Of a stretch of DNA of 64,000 bases, positions 45,836 to 57,075 are shown one piece after another (position 1 is the stretch's first letter; every line of letters starts with the position of its first letter). The notes beneath the pieces are model-generated. The model was not told the origin of the DNA. It searched no databases and saw only the letters and a list, made by a program, of their open reading frames with translations. The stretch lies in contig NZ_AUFL01000005.1 in NCBI RefSeq assembly GCF_000426485.1, positions 291,932 to 355,931 on the forward strand, written 5' to 3'. The translations under genes were made by a program, and so were the position numbers. Origin of the DNA: Indolivaga capnocytophagoides DSM 22835 (GTDB lineage Bacteria; Bacteroidota; Bacteroidia; Bacteroidales; Dysgonomonadaceae).

Positions 45836-48238
45836 ATGAGCAAAGACAAAAAAAAAGGGGGAAATCAAAAAAACTCTGATTCAAAACATAAAGTCATAAT
45901 AAAACTACTATGGGGAGCATTTGCAGCTATAGTAGTTGTCATAAGTCTGGTATTCACACTTATCTCGGCTGGAGCCATTGGATATATGCCGCCCATTGAG
46001 GATCTTGAAAATCCGATTGACAAATATGCATCCCAGGTCTATTCTACCGACAATGAGCTTTTAGGCACATATTCGCAAAGTAAGGAAAATCGGATATATT
46101 CTAATTACGATCAATTATCTCCATATTTGGTACAAGCATTGGTCGCAACAGAAGATGCCCGTTTTTACGGACATTCCGGTATTGACCTCTATGCAGTATC
46201 CAGAGCCGTTGTTAAACGTGTAATATTTCAGCAGGAAAGCGGAGGTGGAGGTAGTACAATATCTCAGCAGCTGGCAAAGCAGTTGTATTCACCTCAGGCC
46301 GAAAATTTCTTCGACAGGGCTCTTCAAAAACCTATCGAATGGGTTATCGCTGTACAGCTCGAAAGATATTATACAAAAGAAGAGATTATCAATCTATACC
46401 TGAACAAGTTTGACTTTCTTAATAATGCTGTCGGGATACAAACAGCATCGAAAGTATATTTCAATAAAACCCCAAAAGAGTTAACTATAGAAGAAGCTGC
46501 CACATTGATAGGTATGTGTAAAAATCCGGCAGTTTTCAACCCTAAAAGAAGACCCGAAGCCACCAAAGGACGACGAAATGTGGTATTGGAACAAATGTAT
46601 AAGTCTAATTACATTACAAAAGCTGAATTAGACTCTTTATGCCAGCTGCCTCTTACTCTTAACTATGTAAGAGTCGACCATAAAGACGGGCTTGCTCCTT
46701 ATTTCCGTGAATACCTCCGCAAAATAATGACAGCAAAGAAACCTGATAAAGGTAATTATGCATCGTGGCAAATGGAACAGTATGCCGTTGATTCGACAGC
46801 CTGGGAAAATGATCCACTATACGGATGGTGTAACAAAAACAAGAAATCAGATGGGACTCCATACAACCTATATACAGACGGACTGAGAATTTATACAACT
46901 GTAGACTCTCGTATGCAAACATACGCTGAAGATGCTGTAAAAGAACATTTCAGCAAGGAGCTCCAACCTTTGTTCGACAAAGAAAAGAAAGGACGTTCTT
47001 ATGCGCCGTTTTCATCTTCTGTTTCAAAACAGGTAGACACATTAATCTATCGGGCAATGAAGGTTACCGACAGATACCGAGGCTTGAAAAAAGAAGGTAA
47101 AAGCGATGCGGAGATCTTGAAAATATTCAAAAAGCCGACAGATATGAAAGTCTTCTCGTGGGGAGGAGAAATAGATACAACGATGACCCCTTGGGACTCT
47201 ATACGTTATCATAAATCATTTCTGAGAGCAGGGTTCATGGCTATGAATCCTCACAATGGACAAGTAAAAGCATACGTGGGAGGTATTGATTTCAAGTATT
47301 TTCAATATGATATGGTCAATATCGGACGCAGACAGGTAGGTTCTACAATGAAACCATTCCTTTATTCGCTTTGTATGCAAGAAGGTATGACCCCCTGCGA
47401 CCAAATGACATACGAAGACCGAACCTATATAACAGAAGCCGGCACTCCATGGAATCCCCGAGGTGTACGCAGCAATATGATCGGACAAACTGTTTCTGTA
47501 AAATGGGGACTTCAAAACTCAGACAACGTGGTTACCGCTTACCTGATGAGCAGAACTACACCATATGCTTTGGTCAGAATGTTACATACTTTTGGTATTA
47601 CAGGAAAAATTGACCCGGTAATAGCACTGGCTCTTGGAACTCCGGATGTTTCGGTTGGAGAGATGGCAGGTGCTTATACTGCTTTTGCAAATAGCGGCAT
47701 AAGGGTAAACCCATTATATGTGACACGCATAGAAGATGCTTATGGCAATACTATCGCAACATTTGACGCACGTGTGCAGGAAGTATTTAATGAGCAGACA
47801 TCTGTAAAAATGTTAGATATGCTTCGTGCTGTGATGGATGGCGGAACAGGTAGTCGTATTAGATACAAATATGGACTGAGAGCTCCTATGGGAGGTAAAA
47901 CAGGAACAACTCAGAATAACTCTGATGGTTGGTTTATGGCATTCACTCCTAGTTTGGTTACAGCAACCTGGGTAGGTGGCGAAGACAGATCAATCCACTT
48001 CGACAGAACGGCTCAAGGACAAGGAGCAGCAATGGCTCTTCCTATATATGGACTATTTATGCAAAAAGTATATGCCGACCCTAAACTCGGTTACAGCACA
48101 GACGAACAATTTCCGAAAAGTTCAATCAATCCATGTGCAGGCTCAGGAATAGATGAGAGTCTGCTCGATTCAGATGCTGTACATTCAAGTTCAAATTCCG
48201 GTAACGGAGGAATAGACGATATGTTCGACTCATATTAA
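45836..48238 (+). CDS. penicillin-binding protein 1A, bifunctional
   Basis: From the ATG at 45836 the protein has 800 residues; a TTG at 45770 would add 22 hydrophobic residues and is less likely. A cytosolic basic stretch and one membrane helix (about 22-46) precede the glycosyltransferase domain (VATEDARFYGHSGID, with the catalytic Glu, and GGSTISQQLAKQL). The transpeptidase domain has SxxK in VGSTMKPF, SDN in QNSDNVV and KTG in GGKTGTTQNN. It polymerises and crosslinks peptidoglycan. The next gene starts 14 bases downstream. Confidence 0.94.
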   Translation: MSKDKKKGGNQKNSDSKHKVIIKLLWGAFAAIVVVISLVFTLISAGAIGYMPPIEDLENPIDKYASQVYSTDNELLGTYSQSKENRIYSNYDQLSPYLVQALVATEDARFYGHSGIDLYAVSRAVVKRVIFQQESGGGGSTISQQLAKQLYSPQAENFFDRALQKPIEWVIAVQLERYYTKEEIINLYLNKFDFLNNAVGIQTASKVYFNKTPKELTIEEAATLIGMCKNPAVFNPKRRPEATKGRRNVVLEQMYKSNYITKAELDSLCQLPLTLNYVRVDHKDGLAPYFREYLRKIMTAKKPDKGNYASWQMEQYAVDSTAWENDPLYGWCNKNKKSDGTPYNLYTDGLRIYTTVDSRMQTYAEDAVKEHFSKELQPLFDKEKKGRSYAPFSSSVSKQVDTLIYRAMKVTDRYRGLKKEGKSDAEILKIFKKPTDMKVFSWGGEIDTTMTPWDSIRYHKSFLRAGFMAMNPHNGQVKAYVGGIDFKYFQYDMVNIGRRQVGSTMKPFLYSLCMQEGMTPCDQMTYEDRTYITEAGTPWNPRGVRSNMIGQTVSVKWGLQNSDNVVTAYLMSRTTPYALVRMLHTFGITGKIDPVIALALGTPDVSVGEMAGAYTAFANSGIRVNPLYVTRIEDAYGNTIATFDARVQEVFNEQTSVKMLDMLRAVMDGGTGSRIRYKYGLRAPMGGKTGTTQNNSDGWFMAFTPSLVTATWVGGEDRSIHFDRTAQGQGAAMALPIYGLFMQKVYADPKLGYSTDEQFPKSSINPCAGSGIDESLLDSDAVHSSSNSGNGGIDDMFDSY

Positions 48239-48252
48239 AACCTGAAGATTAA

Positions 48253-49119
48253 ATGAAAGAGGTGGCGATCTTAATCATGGCTCATAAAAATCAGGCTCAA
48301 CTCGAGCTACTGATTGAGAACCTTCTGAATAATTTCGCTCTGTATATACATATTGACACAAAGTCTACCATAGACATTTCTCAGCTTAAGAGTATGTATC
48401 CGACAGTTAACTTCTATTCGGAGTATAACATAAACTGGAGCGGTTTCAATCAGATACAATGCCCTTTATACTTATTCAGGAAAGCTCATCAACAAAAGCA
48501 TAGATACTATATACTTATAAGTGCACAGGATCTACCCATTGTTTCGAATGAAAAAATTATCGAATCTTTGAGTAATGGAGAGTGTAGTTATGTCGTATCG
48601 GATAAGCTTCCCCTCCCCCAATGGAAGTTTAACGGAGGATTTGACAGAGTACAGCTATATTGGGAATCTGATATTACAGGAAACTCGTTATATGCAAACC
48701 TAAGACGGAGAATCATAGGACATATCAGAAAACGTCAGAGAATGTATAATTGGAGAAGGCCTTTATATTCTAATATGGAGTATTACGGAGGGTCTAATTG
48801 GGTTATATTAAAAGCTGATGCTATGTCTTATCTGATTAATTTCATAGACAAACATCCTAGGTATATAAAATCATTGAGATATTCATATTGCGCAGACGAA
48901 CTATGGGTACAGACTATTCTGGCAACATCAGATTGCAATATAAAGAATGAACATTTCACCTACCTCAATTGGCAGAAAGGGCCTGAATATCCAAGAACAC
49001 TTCGTTCGGACGACTATATTGACATCATAAGCAGTCCTTGCTTATTTGCTCGTAAATTCGATATGGAAGTCGACTCCGAAATCATACGGAAAATATTGCA
49101 GCACCGCAACTCTTTATAA
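48253..49119 (+). CDS. GT14-family (core-2/I-branching type) glycosyltransferase
   Basis: The 288-residue protein matches bacterial beta-1,6-N-acetylglucosaminyltransferase-like enzymes of family GT14. It has ILIMAHKNQAQLELLIENL at the start, LISAQDLPIVSNEKI, GGSNWVIL and CADELWVQTIL. There is no signal peptide or membrane helix, so it acts in the cytosol, presumably on a lipid-linked or surface glycan. It follows PBP1A by 14 bases. Acceptor unknown. Confidence 0.88.
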   Translation: MKEVAILIMAHKNQAQLELLIENLLNNFALYIHIDTKSTIDISQLKSMYPTVNFYSEYNINWSGFNQIQCPLYLFRKAHQQKHRYYILISAQDLPIVSNEKIIESLSNGECSYVVSDKLPLPQWKFNGGFDRVQLYWESDITGNSLYANLRRRIIGHIRKRQRMYNWRRPLYSNMEYYGGSNWVILKADAMSYLINFIDKHPRYIKSLRYSYCADELWVQTILATSDCNIKNEHFTYLNWQKGPEYPRTLRSDDYIDIISSPCLFARKFDMEVDSEIIRKILQHRNSL

Positions 49120-49123
49120 AAAA

Positions 49124-49148
49124 ATAAGCAGACTATTCGTCTGCTTAT
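49124..49148. terminator. terminator between convergent GT14 and queA genes
   Basis: ATAAGCAGAC pairs perfectly with GTCTGCTTAT around a five-base loop. An A-run precedes it, so it fits best as the queA-side terminator, but it may serve both strands. Confidence 0.65.
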
Positions 49149-49170
49149 CCTATCTTATATCAAATACAAA

Positions 49171-50220
49171 TTAGAGTATCAACATAGCATCTCCGTAAGT
49201 TCCGAATTTGTATTTTTCCTTTACGGCTTCTTCATATAACTCCATAACCCTGTCATAGCCACCAAATGCAGCTGTCATCATTAATAATGTAGATTGAGGC
49301 AAGTGAAGGTTAGTCACCATTGCATCCGCAATATTAAAGTCATATGGAGGGAATATAAACTTATTAGTCCATCCCTTGCTTGATTTTAATTGATGATCTG
49401 TACTCACAATCGTTTCGATTCCACGCATTACAGATGTTCCGACTGCACAGATTTTAGAACCTCTCGATTTTGCCTTATTTACAATATCAGCAGCCTCATC
49501 GGTTATTTCCATCTGTTCTGAATCCATCTTATGCTTAGTAAGATCTTCCACATCTATTTCGCGGTAATTACCCAATCCTGAATGAAGCGTTACATAAGCA
49601 AATTCAAGCCCTTTAATTTCCATACGCTTCATTAACTCACGACTGAAGTGTAATCCGGCAGCAGGAGCCACAACAGCACCTTCATTCTTCGCAAAGATAG
49701 TCTGATAACGTTCTTTATCGTCAGCATCCTCATCTCTACCCAAATATCTTGGGATAGGAGTTTCACCTAATGAATAGAGAGCTGTCCTAAACTCTTCGGA
49801 AGGACCATCGTATAAGAATCTCAGAGTACGTCCTCTGGATGTAGTATTATCGATAACTTCGGCAACCATCGAATCATCGTCTCCGAAGTACAACTTGTTG
49901 CCAATCCTTATCTTACGGGCAGGATCAACAAGTACATCCCATAAGTGGAATTCTTCATTTAATTCTCTTAGCAAAAACACTTCGATCTTCGCTCCGGTCT
50001 TTTCTTTATTTCCATACAGACGAGCCGGAAATACTTTAGTATCATTGAAGATGAAAACATCTTTATCATCAAAGTATTCCAGAATATCTTTGAACTGCTT
50101 GTGTTCTACTTTATCAGTTTTCCGGTTATACACTAAAAGGCGCGACTCGTCTCTGTTTTTTGCAGGATGAGTAGCGATTAGTTCTTCCGGAAAATCGAAT
50201 CTAAATTGAGACAGTTTCAT
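49171..50220 (-). CDS. queA: S-adenosylmethionine:tRNA ribosyltransferase-isomerase
   Basis: The 349-residue enzyme matches QueA, which builds epoxyqueuosine on the wobble base of tRNAs. It opens [28 protein letters not shown] and has [18 protein letters not shown], [19 protein letters not shown] and [12 protein letters not shown] segments. It is the last gene of the ftsX-DUF3098-uppP-truB-queA run, starting 21 bases after truB. Confidence 0.96.
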   Translation of the reverse strand: MKLSQFRFDFPEELIATHPAKNRDESRLLVYNRKTDKVEHKQFKDILEYFDDKDVFIFNDTKVFPARLYGNKEKTGAKIEVFLLRELNEEFHLWDVLVDPARKIRIGNKLYFGDDDSMVAEVIDNTTSRGRTLRFLYDGPSEEFRTALYSLGETPIPRYLGRDEDADDKERYQTIFAKNEGAVVAPAAGLHFSRELMKRMEIKGLEFAYVTLHSGLGNYREIDVEDLTKHKMDSEQMEITDEAADIVNKAKSRGSKICAVGTSVMRGIETIVSTDHQLKSSKGWTNKFIFPPYDFNIADAMVTNLHLPQSTLLMMTAAFGGYDRVMELYEEAVKEKYKFGTYGDAMLIL

Positions 50221-50241
50221 ATTAAACTTTATATATTTATA

Positions 50242-50940
50242 TTATTTTTCTTCTTGTGATAATTGAGGAACAAGGTTATCCAAATCTTCAATATTCAGAC
50301 ATTTGTCTAAGGTTATATCACCAACCCTTGTTCTTTCCAAACCAATCAGATGTCCTCCCGAACCAAGAGCCAAACCGATATCCCTAGCCAATGCTCTTAT
50401 ATAGGTTCCTTTGCTGCAAACCACTCGTATTTTTATACATGAAGGCTCGTATCCCAGCAATTCTATCTCATCTATAACAAGCACTTTAGGCTTTAGTTCG
50501 ACTTCCTCTCCGTTTCGAGCCAGATTATAGGCTCTTTCGCCATTAACTTTACATGCCGAATATGCCGGAGGGACTTGTTCTATACGGCCAATAAAGGCTC
50601 GCAGTTTTTCTTCAACCAATTCTCGTGAGATATGACCAGTCGGATATGTATTATCTACTTCTGTTTCAAGATCAAAAGAGGGAGTTGTTGCTCCTAAACG
50701 AACAGTAGCTATATATTCCTTTGTCTGCAACTGAAAACTCTCTATTAATTTAGTTTTCCTACCTGTACAGACAATCATTACCCCTGTAGCCAAAGGATCT
50801 AATGTGCCGGCATGTCCGACTTTTAACTTCTTGACTTTTAATCCGCGACATAATTTATACCGCAATTTTCGTACCAAATCAAACGAAGTCCAATTTAAAG
50901 GTTTGTTTATATATAATATTTCTCCCGAAATAAAATCCAT
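50242..50940 (-). CDS. truB: tRNA pseudouridine(55) synthase
   Basis: The 232-residue enzyme has the TruB motif GHAGTLDPLATGVM with catalytic Asp, the substrate segment QVPPAYSACKVNGERAYNLAR and the CSKGTYIRALARDIG motif. It makes pseudouridine 55 in the T-loop of tRNAs. The chain is short and lacks a long C-terminal PUA domain, as in many Bacteroidota. It lies 175 bases after uppP and 21 before queA. Confidence 0.96.
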   Translation of the reverse strand: MDFISGEILYINKPLNWTSFDLVRKLRYKLCRGLKVKKLKVGHAGTLDPLATGVMIVCTGRKTKLIESFQLQTKEYIATVRLGATTPSFDLETEVDNTYPTGHISRELVEEKLRAFIGRIEQVPPAYSACKVNGERAYNLARNGEEVELKPKVLVIDEIELLGYEPSCIKIRVVCSKGTYIRALARDIGLALGSGGHLIGLERTRVGDITLDKCLNIEDLDNLVPQLSQEEK

Positions 50941-51115
50941 TCTTATATTAAGTAAAAGGAAGTATTCAATGTATACTCTTAGTTTATAATAAGCCGCGGT
51001 ATTTTCATAACCAAGCCCGAAAATAGGATTGAAACGTTATTACATGTGAGGGATATTCATTATCTGTTGTGATTCATAAAATACAACAAATCAGAAAGAA
51101 TAATTCCGACTGTTA

Positions 51116-51910
51116 TTACATCACTTTCAACTCGTGTCCGGTTAACAAAAAGATGAGAATAGCTAATCCCAGGATAATACGATACCAGCCAAATAGCTTG
51201 AATCCATACTTAGTTACATAACCAATAAAGAATTTAATGGCAAGCAAAGCAACAATAAAGGCTACAACATTCCCTAATATAAGGGTTCCCATATTATCTT
51301 GCAGAATCTGCACTCCATTTGGCTCCATAAAAAGTTTCAGAAGCTTGTACCCTGTTGCTGCAGCCATAGTCGGAACAGCTAAAAAGAAAGAGAACTCAGC
51401 AGCAGCTTTTCGTGTCAATTTCTGGGTCATCCCCCCTACGATTGTAGCCATAGAACGTGATACACCCGGTATCATAGCAATACATTGAAAACATCCGATA
51501 ATAAAGGCTTTTTTGCGTGAAACTTCTTCTGTTGCTTTTGGTGAGTTAAACCACTTATCAACAAACAACATCAGTATACCTCCTATTAAAAGAGTAGTTG
51601 CAACCACATATACATTCTCCAGCATCTCGTCAATCGTATCACTGAACAGCAATCCCAAAACGGCTGCAGGTATAAACCCGATAAGTAATTTCAGATAAAA
51701 ATCCCACGACTGAAAAAAACGCTTCCAATACAAAACGATTACAGATAATATTGCCCCGAACTGAATGATTACAGTAAATGCTTTGACAAACTCTGTGCTT
51801 TCTATTCCTAACAACTGTTGGGCAATAATCATATGACCAGTTGATGATATCGGTAAAAACTCGGTAAGCCCTTCAACGATGGCTATGATAATCGTCTGTA
51901 ATGTATCCAT
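51116..51910 (-). CDS. uppP: undecaprenyl-diphosphatase
   Basis: The 264-residue integral membrane enzyme has the BacA/UppP motifs [14 protein letters not shown], with catalytic Glu and His, and [12 protein letters not shown] with catalytic Arg. It also has about eight membrane helices. It recycles undecaprenyl diphosphate for cell-wall synthesis. It lies 49 bases after the DUF3098 gene in the ftsX run. Confidence 0.96.
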   Translation of the reverse strand: MDTLQTIIIAIVEGLTEFLPISSTGHMIIAQQLLGIESTEFVKAFTVIIQFGAILSVIVLYWKRFFQSWDFYLKLLIGFIPAAVLGLLFSDTIDEMLENVYVVATTLLIGGILMLFVDKWFNSPKATEEVSRKKAFIIGCFQCIAMIPGVSRSMATIVGGMTQKLTRKAAAEFSFFLAVPTMAAATGYKLLKLFMEPNGVQILQDNMGTLILGNVVAFIVALLAIKFFIGYVTKYGFKLFGWYRIILGLAILIFLLTGHELKVM

Positions 51911-51959
51911 ATAGTTTGTTTGATATTTTTATATTTACGCTTAAACTGATGCGCTTGAT

Positions 51960-52196
51960 TTATTCTTCAACCTTTTTTCCTTTGTACAATATACCTACTA
52001 TCATCAGTAGAAATCCAAAGAAACAGGCCATCGGAGCCACAACGATACGGCGAGAACTGAAAATATCCGGTTCAAAACCACCTTCGATACTTGAAGCAGG
52101 TCCTGTCATCAAAAAGAACCCTATCAGAATAACAGCAAATGCCACTCCACAAATTATGTAGTTTATTTTTCCTAATGCAAAATCTTTTCTGTCCAT
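51960..52196 (-). CDS. DUF3098 small membrane protein
   Basis: The 78-residue protein has two membrane helices (about 13-33 and 50-72) and the DUF3098 pattern FALGKINYIICGVAFAVILIGF and RIVVAPMACFFGF. Its place between ftsX and uppP is conserved in Bacteroidota, which hints at a link to division or envelope synthesis; no function is known. It starts five bases after ftsX. Confidence 0.88.
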   Translation of the reverse strand: MDRKDFALGKINYIICGVAFAVILIGFFLMTGPASSIEGGFEPDIFSSRRIVVAPMACFFGFLLMIVGILYKGKKVEE

Positions 52197-52201
52197 GAAC
52201 T

Positions 52202-53080
52202 TTAGATGTAATAAAGATTATTTGTATTCATTCTTAAATATCTGTTTACTGCCGAAGCAGTTGCGATACCCGGCAACAGTATGCCCAGCAATAAAACAAT
52301 CGCATATAATATAACAAGGTATTGAATCCGTACAATAGTTATTATTTCGGGAAATTCTTTTGTCAAACTATATATAAGTGCTGTAATACCGATATTGGCG
52401 ATAATAGCTGCAATTATTCCATAACCTATAGTTTTAAAGATAAACGGACGGCGGATAAAAGCATCGGTTGCTCCGACTAACTGCATTGTATTTATAAGAA
52501 AACGTTTCGAATAAATATTCAACCGTATAGTGTTCCGAATAAGGGTAAATGATATAACCATCAGAATCAAAGCCAATAACAGTAGACTAGTGCCAATCTT
52601 CGACAAGTTGGAGTTAATCATATTGAGAGTTTCTTCGCTATACAAGAAGCTTTTAACAATCTTCTGGCCTTTCAGCGATTTTTCGACAACCTTTATACTA
52701 TCAACATTTGCATAAGCCGATTTCAGGTTCACGTCGAAATAATTTGATGCCGGAGTATAACCTAAAATTTCTTCGGGATCTCCACCCAACTCATCTATAA
52801 GTTCTTTCTTTATTTCGTCTTTGCTAATAAAGGTAACAGCTCTAACATAAGGGCTTTCGTTCAGTTCTTTTTGTAGTTTTGCGGCGGCGGCCTCTGATGT
52901 ACCCGCTGACAATTCGATCGTAATACTCAGATTTTCTTTTATAAAAGAGGATATCTCACGCCCCATTACTGCGACAAAAATAGTCAGACCCAGTAAGAAC
53001 AAAACCAAAGTAATACTGACTGTTGTTGTTACACCCGATCCAAACAAAGATGTAGAACGAAATTGGCGATTCTGTGACAT
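52202..53080 (-). CDS. ftsX: cell division permease-like protein FtsX
   Basis: The 292-residue protein has the FtsX layout: one N-terminal helix (about 20-40), an extracytoplasmic domain (about 45-165) and three C-terminal helices, with the EAAAAKLQKELNESPYV segment typical of its periplasmic domain. FtsX works with the ATPase FtsE to activate cell-wall hydrolases at division. No ftsE is adjacent in the window; the upstream neighbour is divergent sufB. Confidence 0.92.
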   Translation of the reverse strand: MSQNRQFRSTSLFGSGVTTTVSITLVLFLLGLTIFVAVMGREISSFIKENLSITIELSAGTSEAAAAKLQKELNESPYVRAVTFISKDEIKKELIDELGGDPEEILGYTPASNYFDVNLKSAYANVDSIKVVEKSLKGQKIVKSFLYSEETLNMINSNLSKIGTSLLLLALILMVISFTLIRNTIRLNIYSKRFLINTMQLVGATDAFIRRPFIFKTIGYGIIAAIIANIGITALIYSLTKEFPEIITIVRIQYLVILYAIVLLLGILLPGIATASAVNRYLRMNTNNLYYI

Positions 53081-53563
53081 GCTATAAAACTCTTCTTTTT
53101 ACTGGCGGGTTACACACAGGAACCTATCCTATAGAACACACCCTAAATTGGTGCAAAGAAACAAAATATAATGCTCTTATCCAGCATTATTTACTTTTTT
53201 TAATCATAAAAGTTCAAAAAAGAAACCTTTGGGTATCCCAATTAAGAAAAACACCCAAGGGGGATGCAATCAAAAGGCTGTTTATGTTATATTTTTTTAA
53301 TCCTGATTGATTTGTTTTTTCGAACCCTCATAAAAACAATAGATGAACAAAACCCGAATATCTTTTGTTCTAACGGTTGATTTAAAAAAGACAGAATCAA
53401 AGAAATATCCGGTAAATATTTCTTTCAGGCTTTCTTTTAGAATTATATTTGCAGAAGAAATAAGCTATAATTAACACTCATCAGATTTATTGATTGGATT
53501 TAGTTATCAGGTTTATTTATATTTGCAATGTGAATACATTAGAATTATAAAGTTTTTAGGTAA
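53081..53563. other. divergent region between ftsX and sufB
   Basis: No gene is seen in these 483 bases. A weak hairpin TAATGCT/AGCATTA (53169-53189) followed by a T-run lies on the plus strand. Another stem, CCTTTGGGT/ACCCAAGGG, lies at 53226-53261. A sufB promoter candidate is at 53446-53453. Confidence 0.5.
53446..53453 (+). promoter_or_regulatory. candidate -7 element for sufB
   Basis: TATATTTG is a perfect -7 element; TTCT lies 20 bases upstream as a weak -33 element. It is 110 bases before the ATG. Confidence 0.55.
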
Positions 53564-55012
53564 ATGCAAGAAGATCAAGATAAAATTTTGGATGAAGTAA
53601 CATCCGGTGAATATAAATACGGATTTGTTACGGATATAGAAGCCGAATCTATAGCCAAAGGTCTCAATGAAGATGTGATCCGCCTCATCTCCTCTAAAAA
53701 GAATGAGCCGGAATGGCTTCTCGAGTTCAGACTGAATGCATACAGACATTGGCTGACTATGAAAATGCCCGAATGGGCGCATCTGGACATCCCTGAAATC
53801 AATTATCAGGATGTAATATACTATTCAGCCCCAAAACAAAAGATAGCTCCTGAAAGTCTTGATGAAGTAGACCCCGAATTATTGAAAACATTCGATAAAT
53901 TGGGTATTCCTCTTCAAGAACAGAAAATGTTAGCAGGAATGGCGGTTGATGCTGTTGTTGACAGTGTATCTGTCAAAACAACATTCAAAGAAACCCTTGC
54001 GGAAAAAGGCATCATCTTTTGCTCCTTCAGCGAAGCGGTGCAGGAACACCCCGAACTGGTGAAAAAATATCTGGGTTCGGTTGTTTCATACAGAGACAAT
54101 TTCTTTGGAGCATTAAATTCTGCTGTATTCAGCGACGGATCATTCGCATACATACCCAAAGGGGTAAGATGCCCAATGGAACTTTCGACATATTTCCGTA
54201 TAAACGCAGCAAACACAGGACAGTTTGAGCGCACTCTGCTTGTTGCAGACGATGATTCATATGTGAGCTACCTCGAAGGATGTACAGCTCCAATGCGTGA
54301 CGAGAACCAGCTGCACGCTGCCATTGTAGAAATTGTGGCATTAGATCGTGCTGAAGTAAAATATTCGACTGTACAAAACTGGTATCCGGGAGATAAAGAA
54401 GGTAAAGGCGGAATCTACAACTTCGTTACAAAACGAGGCCTATGCAAAGGAAACGGCTCTAAAATATCATGGACTCAGGTAGAAACAGGATCTGCAATCA
54501 CGTGGAAATATCCATCGTGTATTCTTGCAGGAGATAATTCCGTCGGTGAGTTTTATTCTGTAGCTGTAACAAATAACTACCAGCAAGCCGATACAGGCAC
54601 CAAGATGATACACATCGGAAAGAATACAAGAAGCCGTATCGTATCGAAAGGAATTTCTGCAGGATACAGTCAAAACTCATACAGAGGACTCGTAAAGGTT
54701 TCTCCAAAGGCTGAAAATGCCCGTAACCACTCTCAGTGCGACAGCTTATTGCTCGGTGATAAGTGCGGAGCACACACATTCCCCTACTCTGATATTGCGA
54801 ACGAAACAGCTATTATCGAACATGAAGCTACAACTTCGAAAATCAGCGAAGATCAGGTATTCTATTGTAACCAACGGGGTATATCTACCGAAGATGCAGT
54901 TGGACTGATCGTTAACGGATACGCTAAAGAAGTAATGCAGAAACTACCTATGGAATTTGCAGTGGAAGCTCAAAAGCTATTGCAAATCAGCCTTGAAGGC
55001 AGCGTTGGGTAA
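53564..55012 (+). CDS. sufB: Fe-S cluster assembly scaffold SufB
   Basis: The 482-residue protein is Suf[17 protein letters not shown] near the N-terminus, [44 protein letters not shown] with the conserved Cys, and [21 protein letters not shown] with the cluster-binding residues. It assembles Fe-S clusters with SufC and SufD. Unusually, no sufC, sufD or sufS follows: the gene ends at a terminator and the next gene is typA on the other strand. Confidence 0.97.
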   Translation: MQEDQDKILDEVTSGEYKYGFVTDIEAESIAKGLNEDVIRLISSKKNEPEWLLEFRLNAYRHWLTMKMPEWAHLDIPEINYQDVIYYSAPKQKIAPESLDEVDPELLKTFDKLGIPLQEQKMLAGMAVDAVVDSVSVKTTFKETLAEKGIIFCSFSEAVQEHPELVKKYLGSVVSYRDNFFGALNSAVFSDGSFAYIPKGVRCPMELSTYFRINAANTGQFERTLLVADDDSYVSYLEGCTAPMRDENQLHAAIVEIVALDRAEVKYSTVQNWYPGDKEGKGGIYNFVTKRGLCKGNGSKISWTQVETGSAITWKYPSCILAGDNSVGEFYSVAVTNNYQQADTGTKMIHIGKNTRSRIVSKGISAGYSQNSYRGLVKVSPKAENARNHSQCDSLLLGDKCGAHTFPYSDIANETAIIEHEATTSKISEDQVFYCNQRGISTEDAVGLIVNGYAKEVMQKLPMEFAVEAQKLLQISLEGSVG

Positions 55013-55051
55013 GGTACGATATTAAAAATTTGCTGCTACTCAATATAAAAC

Positions 55052-55083
55052 AATAAAGGCTATTCTTTCGAATAGCCTTTATT
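55052..55083. terminator. bidirectional terminator between sufB and typA
   Basis: AATAAAGGCTATTC and GAATAGCCTTTATT form perfect 14-bp arms with a four-base loop, between convergent genes. Confidence 0.8.
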
Positions 55084-55097
55084 TATATGATATAAAT

Positions 55098-55110
55098 AGG
55101 TCTCAGACCT
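55098..55110. repeat. AGGT-N5-ACCT palindrome, copy after typA
   Basis: AGGTCTCAGACCT lies three bases after the minus-strand typA stop codon and is identical to 30227-30239. Confidence 0.7.
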
Positions 55111-55113
55111 TAT

Positions 55114-56913
55114 TTACTTCTTAGTAAAACGCTTGCGGTCGTTTTCATCCAGATATATCTTACGCAGACGGATAGCAGCAGGAGTTACCTCTACATACTC
55201 ATCTTCCTTGATATATTCCAAAGCCTCCTCGAGACTGAAAATAATAGCAGGAGCAAGAGACGCTTTATCATCTGTACCGGATGCACGGACATTGGTAAGT
55301 TTCTTAGACTTTGTAAGATTTACAACTAAGTCACCTTCCTTTGAATGTTCTCCGACAATCTGTCCCATATATATATCAGTCTGAGGTTCTACGAAGAAAC
55401 GTCCTCTATCCTGAAGTTTATCAATGGCATATGCAAAAGCATTACCCGACTCACTGGCTATAATAGACCCATTCTGACGTTTATCGATATCTCCTTTCCA
55501 AGGTTGGAATTCGATAAAACGGTGAGAAATAATAGCCTCTCCTGCCGATAAGGTCAAAGCAGCGTTGTTTATACCGATAATACCTCTTGATGGAATATTA
55601 AACTCTAGGAAAGTACGTTCGTTCTTAGACTCCATCATTACCAATTCACCCTTACGGCGTGTCACAAGATCGATAATCTTACTTGCAAATTCATCCGGTA
55701 AGTTAACAGACAACTGTTCAACCGGTTCGCATTTCATTCCATCTATTTCTTTAATAATCACTTTAGGCTGACCTACCTGAAGTTCATAACCTTCGCGACG
55801 CATAGTCTCGATAAGAACAGATAAGTGAAGTATACCACGACCGTAAACGACCCATGAATCGGCACTTTCTGTGGTTTCGACCCTTAATGCCAAGTTTTTA
55901 TCCAACTCTTTCATCAAGCGGTCATATATATGGCGAGAAGTTACAAACTTACCTTCTTTTCCGAAAAACGGAGAATTATTGATTGTAAACAACATCGACA
56001 TAGTAGGTTCATCGATATCGATCGGATCAAGAGGCTCGGGATTCAAAGCATCAGCTATTGTATCACCGATTTCAAAACCTTCGATACCTACCAAAGCACA
56101 AATGTCTCCGCATTGAACGGATTGTACTTTAGCACGCCCTAAGCCTTCGAATATATGAAGCTCTTTAATTCTTGATTTTGCAATAGATCCATCACGTTTG
56201 CAAAGAGACACATCCATACCTTCGCGAAGTTCTCCACGATGTACACGTCCTACAGCAATACGACCTACATATTTAGAAAAGTCTAATGAAGTAACCAGCA
56301 TTTGAGGAGTTCCTTCTACTGTTTCAGGTGCAGGAATATACTCTATAATAGCATCTAACAACGCTGTAAAGTCTGTAGTTGGCTGTTTCCAGTCTGTAGA
56401 CATCCAACCATTTTTGGCTGAACCGTATATCGTAGGAAAATCCAATTGTTCTTCCGTAGCATCCAAACTGAACATAAGATCGAATACCATCTCATGAACT
56501 TCTTCGGGACGGCAATTAGGCTTATCCACTTTATTTATTACAACTATGGGTTTCAAACCTATTTCGATTGCTTTTTGCAACACAAAACGAGTCTGAGGCA
56601 TAGGGCCTTCGAAAGCGTCTACCAACAAAAGACATCCATCTGCCATATTCAAGACACGCTCTACTTCACCACCGAAATCGGCGTGTCCGGGAGTATCAAT
56701 AATATTGATTTTGGTTCCTTTATAAGTGATCGAAACATTTTTCGACAAGATTGTTATACCCCTTTCACGTTCCAGATCATTGTTATCAAGAATCAGCTCT
56801 CCGGCATCCTGATTTTCTCTGAAAAGTTGTCCGGCCAATAAAAGTTTGTCAACCGTTGTAGTCTTACCGTGGTCAACGTGCGCGATAATCGCAATATTTC
56901 TAATATTCTGCAT
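55114..56913 (-). CDS. typA: translational GTPase TypA/BipA
   Basis: The 599-residue GTPase has G1 AHVDHGKTT, the ERERGITI switch I, G3 [12 protein letters not shown] and G4 NKVDK. EF-G-like domains and the BipA C-terminal domain ([19 protein letters not shown]) follow. It acts in ribosome assembly and stress adaptation. Length is typical. It is flanked by its own terminator and a 162-base gap. Confidence 0.97.
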   Translation of the reverse strand: MQNIRNIAIIAHVDHGKTTTVDKLLLAGQLFRENQDAGELILDNNDLERERGITILSKNVSITYKGTKINIIDTPGHADFGGEVERVLNMADGCLLLVDAFEGPMPQTRFVLQKAIEIGLKPIVVINKVDKPNCRPEEVHEMVFDLMFSLDATEEQLDFPTIYGSAKNGWMSTDWKQPTTDFTALLDAIIEYIPAPETVEGTPQMLVTSLDFSKYVGRIAVGRVHRGELREGMDVSLCKRDGSIAKSRIKELHIFEGLGRAKVQSVQCGDICALVGIEGFEIGDTIADALNPEPLDPIDIDEPTMSMLFTINNSPFFGKEGKFVTSRHIYDRLMKELDKNLALRVETTESADSWVVYGRGILHLSVLIETMRREGYELQVGQPKVIIKEIDGMKCEPVEQLSVNLPDEFASKIIDLVTRRKGELVMMESKNERTFLEFNIPSRGIIGINNAALTLSAGEAIISHRFIEFQPWKGDIDKRQNGSIIASESGNAFAYAIDKLQDRGRFFVEPQTDIYMGQIVGEHSKEGDLVVNLTKSKKLTNVRASGTDDKASLAPAIIFSLEEALEYIKEDEYVEVTPAAIRLRKIYLDENDRKRFTKK

Positions 56914-57075
56914 ACCTAAATTTTGAGGGTGCGAAGTTACAATAAATAATTGACAATCCGCTCAATCAGGTATTTAAAGATGAAAAGTAAACAAAGGTTA
57001 TATCTTTTGTAACACTATTTTCACATTTTCCTTAGTCAGAGACTCTCCTATGTGTATTCTAACAGGCAAATATAT

